Assembly (NCBI GenBank): GCA_016584305.1
Contig: JACEEZ010019858.1
Span: 616,001-680,000, forward strand
Origin: Chionoecetes opilio
Lineage: Eukaryota > Arthropoda > Malacostraca > Decapoda > Majidae
DNA length: 64,000 nt
Reading direction: 5' to 3'
The notes under the pieces are model-generated. The model saw only the letters and a list, made by a program, of their open reading frames with translations. It did no database searches and had not been told where the DNA came from. The position numbers were made by a program, and so were the translations under genes. Positions 29,981-39,882 of this stretch are shown here, in pieces. How positions within the stretch are numbered: the stretch's first letter is position 1; the number at the start of each line of letters is the position of its first letter.

Positions 29981-31131
29981 TATTATTATTTTTTTTTTTA
30001 CATCACAAAGAACTGGCCAAGGGCACAACAAAAAGAGGTAACACAAAGCCCGCTTAGCTGCCAGTCCCTATAAAGAAGACAGTAAGAAAATAAAAATAGG
30101 GGGATGGACGAATTTAGTTCGGGAGGTGTCTTGTCACTCTTCTCTAGAAAATATTTAAGTCGTTGGAAGGTGGAAAAATAGAAACAGGAAGAAAGTTCCA
30201 GAGTTTTTCAGTGAAAGGGATGAAAGAGTAAATATACTGATTAACTCTTGCATTAGGAAGATGGACAGAATAGGGATGAGAATAAGTAGAAAGTCTTGTG
30301 CAGCGAGGCCGCGGGAGGGGGGCAGGCATGCAATTAGCAGATTCAGAAGAGCAGTGAGCATGAAAATAACGGTTTAAAATAGCAAGAGAAGCAACATTGC
30401 GGCGATGATTTAAAGATTGAAGACAGTCAGTCGGAGGAGGGGAAATGATGAGACGAAAAGCTTTTGACTCAACCCTGTTTAGGAGAGCTGTATGAGTGGA
30501 TCCCCCACAAACATGAGAGGCATATAGTCAGGGCCACTATGTAATTTCGCTGGATTTTTGTGGGGAGTTGCTAATTTTTGCATTTTCATGAAGGGAAAGG
30601 TCTACATAAACTGAAAACCAATGTTTCCAATTTTTTTAAATCCGTTATGACGGCTATTTTGGAATTTCAAAATGGCCGCCAATATTCAATGTGAATGTTC
30701 ACTATTTTGACATTATAACTACATATATACCAATTTAAGGTGTATTTTCTTAGGTTTTAAGGGGTGCCGAATCCAAATAGATTACTTATGAAGAGCCCAA
30801 ATCACCACAACACTTTATTACACTGTAAAAAGTGTGTGTAAAATTTTACACAACACCTTAGAAATTAAGTACATTCCGTACACACTGACTCCCAAAGAGT
30901 CATGTTTGTTTCTTTTCTTCATTAAGATTCATAAAATTGTGAATAAAAGTGTATTTTTCCTTAATCATTTTGACAAAACAGACAGTTGTGTAAAATTTTA
31001 CCCAACATTTAAATCATGAGAATTAAGTATGAATGGTTAAAATAATGTGAGCAGACTTCTACAACATATGACATGACATACACACTCGCATTTATTTACA
31101 AATATCTACATAATGTGCACTCTTTTCTTAT

Positions 31132-31530
31132 GGCCCTGTCACACTATAGCATATCGTACTAGCGTATGCCAGCGTATGAAAAATATCACTCATACGCTGG
31201 TACATACGCTGGCATACGGCGAGGCAGAACATTATTTTTAAGCATGCTTAAAGATTTGGTGCGTATTCCGACGTGTGGTTTATACGCTAAGCATACGTTA
31301 GGCATACGCTGAATACGCTAGAGGTACGACAGAGGTACGTTACTCAAAGGTCGAGTACGCTGGCCATACGCTGGCGATAGTTATTCATACGCTACTCACA
31401 GGTTTAATCTGGTAGGTATACATACGCACAATTCTGCATTTTCAAGGACTTTTTGTGTGTATGAAAAATATTTTATGAATTTTCTTACGTAACTCATACG
31501 TTTCTCTCATACGCAATAGTGTGACAGGGC
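31132..31530 (+). mobile_element. MITE with GCCCTGTCACACTAT ends, left arm copy
   Basis: Begins GGCCCTGTCACACTATAGC and ends GCAATAGTGTGACAGGGC, nearly exact inverted termini, and is filled with GCGTATG/CATACGC motifs. It is present in both palindrome arms, so it inserted before the inverted duplication. Confidence 0.65.
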
Positions 31531-31632
31531 TTTTACTAAGAATCTCAGGACTTTTAAATGTCATGAAATTTACAAATGTTTAAACCTAACATTGCAACTG
31601 CTATTTTGCAGATTGGTATACAGTGAGCCATC

Positions 31633-32190
31633 ATGAATGAGATACAAGACCTTGGACATCGATCAGAAAGAATTGAAGAAAGCAATTGGAAACAGTGTAT
31701 TATCTGCCAAAAAGATACTACTCGCATGGGCCTCATAGTGTCTAATCCAGGGCTACATCGTTTTATCGTTTGTTGACAGCAATAAAAGAACGGGCAAAGT
31801 CACAAGATTTTGACTATCTTCAAATCCAAAGACGACTCGTTGAAGCTACTAAAGAAACGTTACAGGCAGCACACACGACTTGGCATCGAAAATGCTACGC
31901 AAAGTTAACTAATAAAGATCATATTTCACGTGGCATAAAACGCAAGCAAGAAGGATATGTGTCAGGTAATCGACTCGGTAGGAAAAGTAAGAGCTACAAA
32001 GGAGAGAAAGGATTCAACAAACAGTAGCAATCTACTTTTACTCGATCAGCTACGAAACCCTTCAACAAGGATCAGTGTTTTTTCTGCCAGAACCAGAAGT
32101 ATGATGAACAAGAACCACTGTACACTGTGCGAGTGGATGCACCTGGCGAGACTCTTAGGAAGGCGGTTCTTGTTCATCATACTTCTGGTT
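31633..32190 (+). pseudogene. Unassigned gene fragment with CIICQ...WHRKC...CFFCQ
   Basis: From an ATG at 31633 the strand reads NWKQCIICQKDTTRMGL. After a frameshift near 31755 it reads DYLQIQRRLVEATKETLQAA and TTWHRKCYAKLTNKDHI, and after a stop near 32027 and another shift DQCFFCQNQKYDEQEPLYTV, continuing through the palindrome centre. The Cys/His spacing suggests a zinc-binding N-terminal module found in large uncharacterised invertebrate proteins; the name is unknown to me. The right arm carries the mirrored copy up to the spacer. Confidence 0.5.
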
Positions 32191-32648
32191 CTGGCAGAAA
32201 AAACACTGATCCTTGTTGAAGGGTTTCGTAGCTGATCGAGTAAAAGTAGATTGCTACTGTTTGTTGAATGCTTTCTCTCCTTTGTAGCTCTTACTTTTCC
32301 TACCGAGTCGATTACCTGACACATATCCTTCTTGCTGGCGTTTTATGCCACGTGAAATATGATCTTTATTAGTTAACTTTGCGTAGCATTTTCGATGCCA
32401 AGTCGTGTGTGCTGCCTGTAACGTTTCTTTAGTAGCTTCAACGAGTCGTCTTTGGATTTGAAGATAGTCAAAATCTTGTGACTTTGCCCGTTCTTTTATT
32501 GCTGTCAACAAACGATAAAACGATGTAGCCCTGGATTAGACACTATGAGGCCCATGCGAGTAGTATCTTTTTGGCAGATAATACACTGTTTCCAATTGCT
32601 TTCTTCAATTCTTTCTGATCGATGTCCAAGGTCTTGTATCTCATTCAT
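32165..32648 (-). pseudogene. Mirror copy of the unassigned gene fragment
   Basis: Inverse of 31633-32116, with the same ATG (32648) and the same frameshift. The open frame 32511-32254 differs from its partner at only two residues. It is cut by the spacer and so lacks the last part seen on the plus side. Confidence 0.5.
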
Positions 32649-32750
32649 GATGGCTCACTGTATACCAATCTGCAAAATAGCAGTTGCAATGTTAGGTTTA
32701 AACATTTGTAAATTTCATGACATTTAAAAGTCCTGAGATTCTTAGTAAAA

Positions 32751-33149
32751 GCCCTGTCACACTATTGCGTATGAGAGAAACGTATGAGTTACGTAAGAAA
32801 ATTCATAAAATATTTTTCATACACACAAAAAGTCCTTGAAAATGCAGAATTGTGCGTATGTATACCTACCAGATTAAACCTGTGAGTAGCGTATGAATAG
32901 CTATCGCCAGCGTATGGCCAGCGTACTCGACCTTTGAGTAACGTACCTCTGTCGTACCTCTAGCGTATTCAGCGTATGCCTAACGTATGCTTAGCGTATA
33001 AACCACACGTCGGAATACGCACCAAATCTTTAAGCATGCTTAAAAATAATGTTCTGCCTCGCCGTATGCCTGCGTATGTACCAGCGTATGAGTGATATTT
33101 TTCATACGCTGGCATACGCTAGTACGATATGCTATAGTGTGACAGGGCC
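32751..33149 (-). mobile_element. MITE with GCCCTGTCACACTAT ends, right arm copy
   Basis: Inverted counterpart of 31132-31530 with the same terminal sequence and GCGTATG motifs, differing by a few bases. Confidence 0.65.
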
Positions 33150-33947
33150 ATAAGAAAAGAGTGCACATTATGTAGATATTTGTAAATAAATGCGAGTGTG
33201 TATGTCATGTCATATGTTGTAGAAGTCTGCTCACATTATTTTAACCATTCATACTTAATTCTCATGATTTAAATGTTGGGTAAAATTTTACACGACTGTC
33301 TATTTTGTCAAAGTGATTAAGGAAAAATACACTTTTATTCACAATTTTATGAATCTTAATGAAGAAAAGAAACAAACATGACTCTTTGGGAGTCAGTGTG
33401 TACGGAATGTACTTAATTTCTAAGGTGCTGTGTAAAATTTGACACACACTTTTTACAGTGTAATAAAGTGTTGTGGTGATTTGGGCTCTTCATAAGTAAT
33501 TTATTTGGATTCGGCACCCCTTAAAACCTAAGAAAATATACCTTAAATTGGTATATATGTAGTTATAATGTCAAAATAGTGAACATTCACAATGAATATT
33601 GGCGGCCATTTTGAAATTCCAAAATAGCCGTCATAACGGATTTAAAAAAAATGGAAACATTGGTTTTCAGTTTATGTAGACCTTTCCCTTCATGAAAATG
33701 CAAAAATTAGCAACTCCCCACAAAAATCCAGCGAAACTACTTTAAAGTACATGGTGGCCCTGATTAATACTCCATACATGGACGGATAAGGCCTCTGTTG
33801 AGAGCAATCAACTGGGAGGGAGAAGAAAAAGGACGCAAACGCCACAGGACACCTAACTTCTTAGAAGCAGTTTTAGCAAGAGATGAGATGTGAGTTTTCC
33901 AGTTCAGATTTTTAGTTAAGGATAGTCCAAGAATGTTCATTGTAGCA

Positions 33948-34432
33948 GAAGGATAATTTTAACTTCTCCTTCTGTAGCAGAAGTAGAAGTTAATTTATGT
34001 ACCTTCGTTAAATCAGCTCTATCGTCCATACATTTAAATTTATCCCAGAAGGAGAACCAATTATCTCCTATGAACTGGGATAATAACAAGTCTGGTAATT
34101 AAATTTGGGGTAAAGAGGCTTTAGCTGTTGTTGGAATATGAGCACACTCCAGTAATCCCTCATATTAAATTATTTTATCGAGATATCTTTCACACTCTTG
34201 TTCATACTTGTTCATGCATTGGTGCATTAATGTTTTAGCCCTAGCTTCACTTAATTAAACTTCATATAGGAAGTAAGCCTCTTCATATTTATCCCTTTGA
34301 TTATTTAACAATGGCAGACCAGTCTTTAAACTAATACAATCAATAGGATTAGTTTGCGTCCTCACACTTATTACATATCCGTGTGAGCATTCCTAATTTA
34401 GCCAATAATGATCTTTTAGATAATTCCGCCAT
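33948..34432 (-). pseudogene. BEL/Pao Gag, N-terminal half
   Basis: An ATG at 34432 opens MAELSKRSLLAKLGMLTRI. After frameshifts the strand gives MHQYMNKYEQECERYLDKII and FIGDNWFSFWDKFKCMDDRA, the 'FWDxF' block of the DUF1759-type Gag. The frame resumes at 29980 beyond the LINE. Confidence 0.6.
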
Positions 34433-34601
34433 GATTTAGTTGATAACTAAATCAAATCAAATATTAAATGCAGGATTACGTAACTTGAAATAATTGTGAG
34501 TTAATAATTAATATATATTAAGAGGTGGAAGGGCAGTTGATTTGGTCTGTCAAGACGCATAACCAGGCCTATGACCAACCACCACTTAAATTATACAACA
34601 A

Positions 34602-34798
34602 ACTATAGTCTATTCACTTAAGCTGGATTCTTGGGAGCTGCTCGATGCCTACCTGAGTATGTAAGGACGTCGCTGATTGGCTGATGCACGCAGCCTGATC
34701 GCACGCGCGGTGATTCCCCGCCAATCAGCGACGTCCTTACATACTCGGTAGGCATCGAGCAGCTCCCAAGAATCCAGCTTAAGTGAATAGACTATAGT
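34602..34798. mobile_element. Hairpin MITE in BEL leader (197 bp)
   Basis: Inverted arms of about 80 bp begin ACTATAGTCTATTCACTTAA and include GGATTCTTGGGAGCTGCTCG and CAATCAGCGACGTCCTTACA; they are almost perfect. About 30 bp separates them. It has no coding capacity and should form a strong cruciform or RNA hairpin. Flanking duplication is unclear. Confidence 0.75.
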
Positions 34799-34890
34799 GC
34801 TAGGTAACATCTGATGTTATCTACTACCTGGCGTATGGTAGTCACACGGCTGTTGAGTCGTTCCTGATGCCCCGAAACACCTCGCCTTCG

Positions 34891-34905
34891 CTCTCATAAC
34901 CACCA
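34891..34905 (-). promoter_or_regulatory. Putative primer-binding site of the BEL/Pao element
   Basis: Minus-strand TGGTGGTTATGAGAG begins three bases after an LTR-like end (...TACAACA at 34909). A TGG start just inside the 5' LTR is where a tRNA 3' end primes minus-strand DNA. The matching tRNA was not identified. Confidence 0.45.
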
Positions 34906-34908
34906 ATT

Positions 34909-35165
34909 GTTGTACTAAGCTAATGACTATGTCCTACAACGACCACTCCCGAATCACATGAACATCAATATTCCTCACTCAGGGCACCAAGGTGGAGTTT
35001 TATGTCACAAACATTTATTTAATTCAGAGTTCTTACCTTAAAAAATACATTGTCTATCTCATCCCGACAAAATACCCCAGCCAGTACGAACTAAGATACT
35101 TATAGGGGTATAGTAGAGTTGAATTGGGTTGAATCAATAGTAGGGTTGAATTGGGTTGAATCAAT
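34909..35165 (-). repeat. Putative 5' LTR of the BEL/Pao element
   Basis: Ends in CA next to the primer site and contains AATAAA-like signals and a tandem GATTCAACCCAATTCAACCC duplication at its far end. The other boundary is uncertain, and no second copy is in the window. Confidence 0.4.
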
Positions 35166-36354
35166 ACTGCAATGTTTTGGTATTCGGGCTGGTCGCGCGT
35201 GATCAGGGCCGGTGGTGAAGGGCGGAAGCGGTGTGTTTTGTTATTGAGGCGTCAGGCAGGTATCACACCAAATCGACGCGGCGAGATATTCGCTATGTCG
35301 ATAAGACATGTCCTATGGTTTAACACTTATGTCTACAAAAGTGTATATGCAACTTCTCGATATAATCAGAGAAGATTAGAGAGATGTTGCTCTCACGGGA
35401 ATATGAAACGTACTTATAATCTATAAAAATGCACATATATATTTAGTAAGAGATGTTTACACGGGAGGGACTGGAAGTGTATTGAATCTCCGTGAGCGGG
35501 CGGCGACGATCGTCCCCCACACATCCTGTATACCTACGTGTCCACATCGTGGGCTAAATGCAAGAATGCTCGTCAAATCCCGGCAGATGGATATTCCCGA
35601 CCGTCGTATCTTGACGGGTGGGATAGTCAAGAATAGTTTTCAACTGCCCGGCCAGTGGAGATTTGTGCAGGCGTACCAACACAAGCGAGTCCAAGACGGC
35701 ATCAGTATTTTTACTGTTATCTAACATCTATCTATCTTTTACACATATCTAATTCCTTTTATTAGTCTAATTTATCATTTCTGCCATTAAAATAATAGCT
35801 TAGTTAGTGTTCGCCATTTGTCTGAGGCGTTGATGTGGCCCGAGTGATGCGTGTGAGTATATTTGAACGGCCCGCCAGTACTGCTCCACACAATGGTGAC
35901 CTCCATCTCCACCGCCGCACGGCTTACTCATCAGTTAACACAACCATCCATATAAGGCCTCCTGGACCTAATTTCCCCTTAATTATGACACGTGTGCATT
36001 CACAATGTATGTATGTTACTCTCGGGTATGTTGAAAACTCACCTGTAATGGTCTGGGAAGAAATATGATGGAATAAGGGCAGAGCGGGATGCATGTTGAA
36101 CGCAACCAGTGGAGTCAAATCTCGACGCGTTGCGTAGTCCACTGGTGATTATTGCTTGTCGCTGCGCGGTGCAACGGGTCGAGAAAATTCTTGCATATGG
36201 CCCCTAATAGGCACGAATATTATGACGACGGGTAATGACAGGTCGTTCTAATCAAAGTGATAATGATTAATACTATTGGGATGGTATATTTATCGTATCC
36301 CAATACTTATCATTTACTTAAAATACCTTAATTAATACCCATTACCATTATAGT
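35166..36354. other. No recognisable gene
   Basis: Several short frames without known domains. A possible Tc1-like scrap is noted among rejected items. Confidence 0.35.

Positions 36355-36426
<72 letters not shown>
36355..36426. repeat. (TA)n microsatellite
   Basis: TA run at the 3' tail of the neighbouring SINE. Confidence 0.95.
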
Positions 36427-36429
<3 letters not shown>

Positions 36430-36520
36430 TCCCCTACGATGAGCGAACAATTACTCCCTCACAAGGGAGGGGAGGACAAAACCACCACTCTACCAATTGA
36501 GAGGGTGGTTGGTGAATAAT
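36427..36520 (-). mobile_element. tRNA-derived SINE head with TA tail
   Basis: Minus strand shows CTCAATTGGTAGAGTGGTGG (D-arm/A box), TTGTCCTCCCCTCCC, and TTGTTCGCTCATC as a degraded B box at about 36438-36450. It then runs into the TA repeat. It has tRNA-like order but no body, so it may be a very short SINE or a tRNA pseudogene. Confidence 0.45.
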
Positions 36521-36548
36521 TTCCACAGTTGAGTCGCAGCAGGTTTTA

Positions 36549-37333
36549 AAGATGGCTCTCAAGGCGCTGCACGAGGAGGCCTTTGGAACTTGCGGTCTCT
36601 TGGCCCAAGACCAAAGTCCATGTGTTTGGAGGCTTAGTAGATGAAACAGTACAGTCTTTTCATGCTTGTGGCGAGCTCATTGAGATCTTTGAAAAATTTA
36701 CATACCTTGGTAGCGCAGTCCAGAATGACAACGGGTCACATCAAGAAGTTGTACGGCGGAAGTCTTTAGTCTTAATATTGGCATAGCCCAAGTTGTTATG
36801 GACTCGCTCAACACGAGTGTTTGACGTTGTCAGTATCTGTGCAGAATGACAAAGGTCCGGTTCGTCAAGTCGCTTGTGATCCCTGTCTTACTCTATCGAT
36901 GTGAAATATGGAAACTAACTAAATAACGATTTGAAAAGGTAAATCGATCTCTTTGGAAATGGATATTTTCGGAGATTCATGGGGTATCGCTGGGATGAAT
37001 ACGTGTCAAATCAGCAATTGTTCCGTGTGACTGAATCGTGGCATATTAACTGCATAGTCCGTTAACACCAATTTCGGTTATCAGGGCATGTGGCACGTTA
37101 CCTTGAAACCGATCGTCCCCACCGGGTTGTATCTGTAAGAGACAATCCGGCATGGAGGTGGCCAAGGGTGCGCCCACAAGGCTTGTGACTGGGGCAAGTT
37201 GTTCCTGCCGAGAGCTGATTGGTATGGGAAGGAATCCTGCATGGGGACTCGCGCGTGGTAACCCCCGGGAGTGGCGTGGGCGAGGCGTGGGGTGAGGCGA
37301 GGCGCCTAACGTCGTATGCCCCCAATTGATGAT
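36549..37333 (+). mobile_element. RTE-like LINE, copy C (3' end, degenerate)
   Basis: Begins just after the catalytic region with ALKALHEEAFGT-like sequence and follows copy A to its end (CGTATGCCCCCAATTGATGA). Frameshifts, stops and a deletion of the first part of ORF2. Confidence 0.7.
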
Positions 37334-37397
37334 GAATACTATTATTGTAATTATGATTATAAACAGCATTTGTAGTAGTATTGGTAGTAGTATTTTA

Positions 37398-37676
37398 GGG
37401 GAGGTGGTAGCGGAGTGGTTAGCGTCTCCGACTGGCGTTCTCGGTGACCCGAGTTTCATCCCCGAAGAAACCCAAAACCTTTCTGCACCTTCGAGTGGCC
37501 TAAGAACACCCACATGCCTATGCCCATCAACTCTACCTTCGACGGCGAGTGCATCGGAAGACACAGGGGGGCGGCATGAGCCTCTAATCACAGGCGTCAC
37601 TCCCTCTAGCGCCCCATGTGACGTATATGTAACATAAATTTCAAACAGTCATATACCAAAAAAAAAAAAAATAATA
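37398..37676 (+). mobile_element. tRNA-derived SINE with poly(A) tail
   Basis: The head GGTGGTAGCGGAGTGGTTAG (A box) is followed about 45 bases later by a B-box-like GTGACCCGAGTTTCATCCCC, a body with CATCGGAAGACACAGG, and an A13 tail at about 37660-37673. Length is near 280 bp. Confidence 0.65.
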
Positions 37677-38403
37677 TATTTTCTACCCTAATAACCCAGT
37701 GTTACACCGATGTAACATACAGACAGCGTCTGGTGATCCTACCGTTTTCTTCATGTATGAGAGAGGTCCAGTCAACTTGGTGATGGCACAGGTGAAATCT
37801 GTGAATATTTTTGCACTGCTTCGTGTCACCTCAGCAACTATTTACGGGTAACTAATGTATTAATGTAGTTATGTAATTGATTGATTAGATGTTACTGAAG
37901 ATATGCAGAAGATGATAAAAAGCAAACATGGTATACTTTTTTTGTTATATATGAATATATAATGGCGTGACATATATGTAACATTGGGTCTTTTCAGTAT
38001 ATATTCACTGTTGCTATATATTTTTTTTTTCGTAGGGCATACATTCCAACGTTGTTAGCAGTTGTTTGTTGTAATAAACGAAAAAAAATTATAATATATA
38101 TGATATATAATGAGGACTCAGTGTATTGTGTATTACCGCCTACGTGTACCCTAATCCATCCATAAAAATCCATAATCCTAATCCATAAAAAAAAAAAAAA
38201 AAATACGGAAATTTGTATTTACTTATGTTTCTTTTATATTTTATTTATACATCTATATTATCTTATTTCTTTTTATTTATTTATCTATTACTCTGCTTAT
38301 TTTTTTACAGAAAATGGCAAATGTGATGTGAGGCTGTGCTTCATTGAGAGGCGTAACTGCTTCAAGGAGTTCCATATATAATGCAAATTATAATTATATA
38401 AGA
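37677..38403. other. AT-rich spacer
   Basis: Contains ATGTAACAT motifs (37734 region, 37975) that recur inverted near 41970. No gene. Confidence 0.3.
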
Positions 38404-39086
38404 CTATGAATCAATCAATCATTGGGGGCATACGCCGGGGGGCGCGTCGCCTCACCCACCCTACAATGCTACTCCCGGGGGTCACCACGCGCGAGTCCCC
38501 ATGCAGGCTCCCTTCCCATACCAAGCAATTCCTGACAGGAAGTAACAACTTGCCCCAGCCACGAGCCTTGTGGGCGCCCCTTGACCTCCTCCACGCCGGA
38601 TTGTCTCTTACAGATACAACCCGATGGGAGGGATCGGTTTCAGGGTAGCGTGCCACATGTCCATATAGCCGAAGTTGGCGCTGACGGACTATGCAGGTAA
38701 TAGGCCTCGATTCAGTCTCACAGTGTAATCGCTGGTTTGAGACGTAATCATCCCAGCGATCCCCATGATTCTTCGAAGACACTTATTACCAAAGGCATCG
38801 ATTCGCCTCTTCAAGTCGCTATTTAGTGTCCATGTCTCACAACCATAGAGTAAGACAGGGATCACAAGAGACTTGAAGATCTGGATCTTTGTCCTCCTGC
38901 ACAGGTACCGACAACGCCAAATACTCTGCTGAACAAGTCCATAACACCGTGGGCTATGCCAATCCGTCGTAAGTAAGATTCCTTAACGTGACCCGCCGTC
39001 ATTATGGACTGCGCTACCAAGGTATGCAAAACTTTCCAAGATCTCAATGTCCTCGCCGCACGCATGAACAGACTGTACTGTTTCAT

Positions 39087-39533
39087 CTAGTAAGCCTCCA
39101 AACACCTGGACCTTGGTCTTGAGCCAGCTGAGACCGCAAGTCCCAAAGGCTTTGCCTCCTCGTGCAGCGCTTCGAGAGCCATTACCAGGACCTCCAGCGA
39201 CTCAGCAAAGATTACTGCATCATCGGCAAAAACAAGATCAGTGATCTTGCTATTGCCGAGGGATGCTCCACAATCACTTTGATCTATAACTTTGCCCAAT
39301 ACCCAGTCCATACAAGTGTTGAAAAGGAAGCATCCTTGCCTCACTCTTGTATTCACAGGAAAGAAGCTGGATACACCTCCCCCACACTTCACAGCACTCT
39401 CAGTCCCAGAGTACAGACCAGTCATCAAACCAATACTCCTTGCAGGAATCCCGTGAAGTCGCAGAAGATCCCAGAGTGACTCACGATGCACTGAATCAAA
39501 CGCCTTCTTGAGATCAACATAGGCTGCAAGCAT
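39087..39533 (-). pseudogene. RT core of RTE copy D
   Basis: 148 codons open from MLAAYVDLKKAFDSVHRESL to FADDAVIFAESLEVLVMALE and on into the thumb. Compared with copy A, four residues after RQGC are missing, and the frame is lost after LAVSAGS. Fingers are in another frame (39697-39425). Confidence 0.7.
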
Positions 39534-39882
39534 CCCTGTCGAAACTCACGTTGGCGTTCCACCAGGACACAAAGTACATGGATACGGTCCGTTGTTGACT
39601 TACCAGGCGTGAACCCAGACTGCTGAGGTCTCTGATGCCTCAGCAGATGACAGCGGATCCGTGTCAGCAATAGATGGACAAGCACCTTGCCTGGCACGCT
39701 GAGCAGTGCAATACCGTGGTTATTGTTGCAGTCCTGACGGTACCCTTTCCCTTTCCAGATAGGGACGACCAGCCCCCTTTTTCAGTCAGGAGGAATGGTA
39801 CCTGATTGCCACACGGCAGTCAGGACAGCATGCAACCCGCGGATCATGGCCTCACCCCCAGCTTTGAGGAGCTCTTCACTGA

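Larger units (their letters stand above)
30529..33762. repeat. 3.2-kb near-perfect palindrome (fold-back element)
   Basis: Arms 30529-32116 and 32165-33762 are inverted copies with very few differences, separated by 48 bp. The outer ends are CAGGGCCAC and its inverse. Each arm holds, from the outside, a short unrelated segment with GGCGGCCAT, about 400 bp of GCGTATG-rich MITE, and a gene fragment pointing to the centre. The palindrome interrupts the LINE frame precisely between GAGTAT and GCCTCT codons. No clean target duplication was seen. Confidence 0.85.
29978..33948 (-). mobile_element. CR1/jockey-like LINE 3' end inserted in BEL gag
   Basis: Two pieces of one ORF2 C-terminus flank the palindrome. 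Minus 33920-33765 reads NLNWKTHISSLAKTASKKLG and FSSPSQLIALNRGLIRPCME. Minus 30528-30150 reads STHTALLNRVESKAFRLIIS and ends YSFIPFTEKLWNFLP, the usual LINE ending. A 3' A-rich/(AAT)n tail is at about 29978-30000. The 5' truncation point is near 33948, within the BEL Gag. Confidence 0.7.
27590..35165 (-). mobile_element. BEL/Pao LTR retrotransposon, internally deleted and nested
   Basis: Minus order: LTR-like block (35165-34909), primer site (34905-34891), leader with a MITE, Gag start (34432), Gag interrupted by a LINE (33948 to 29978), rest of Gag, zinc knuckles, aspartic protease, then directly the region after RNase H, and the integrase up to 27590. RT and RNase H are absent. Several frameshifts. 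The 3' LTR is missing and Gypsy sequence follows. Confidence 0.7.

Noticed and set aside
35835..36130. Tc1/mariner transposase scrap (VMVWEEI)
   Set aside because: A single 'VMVWGGI'-like heptapeptide without a convincing context on either side; too little to call.
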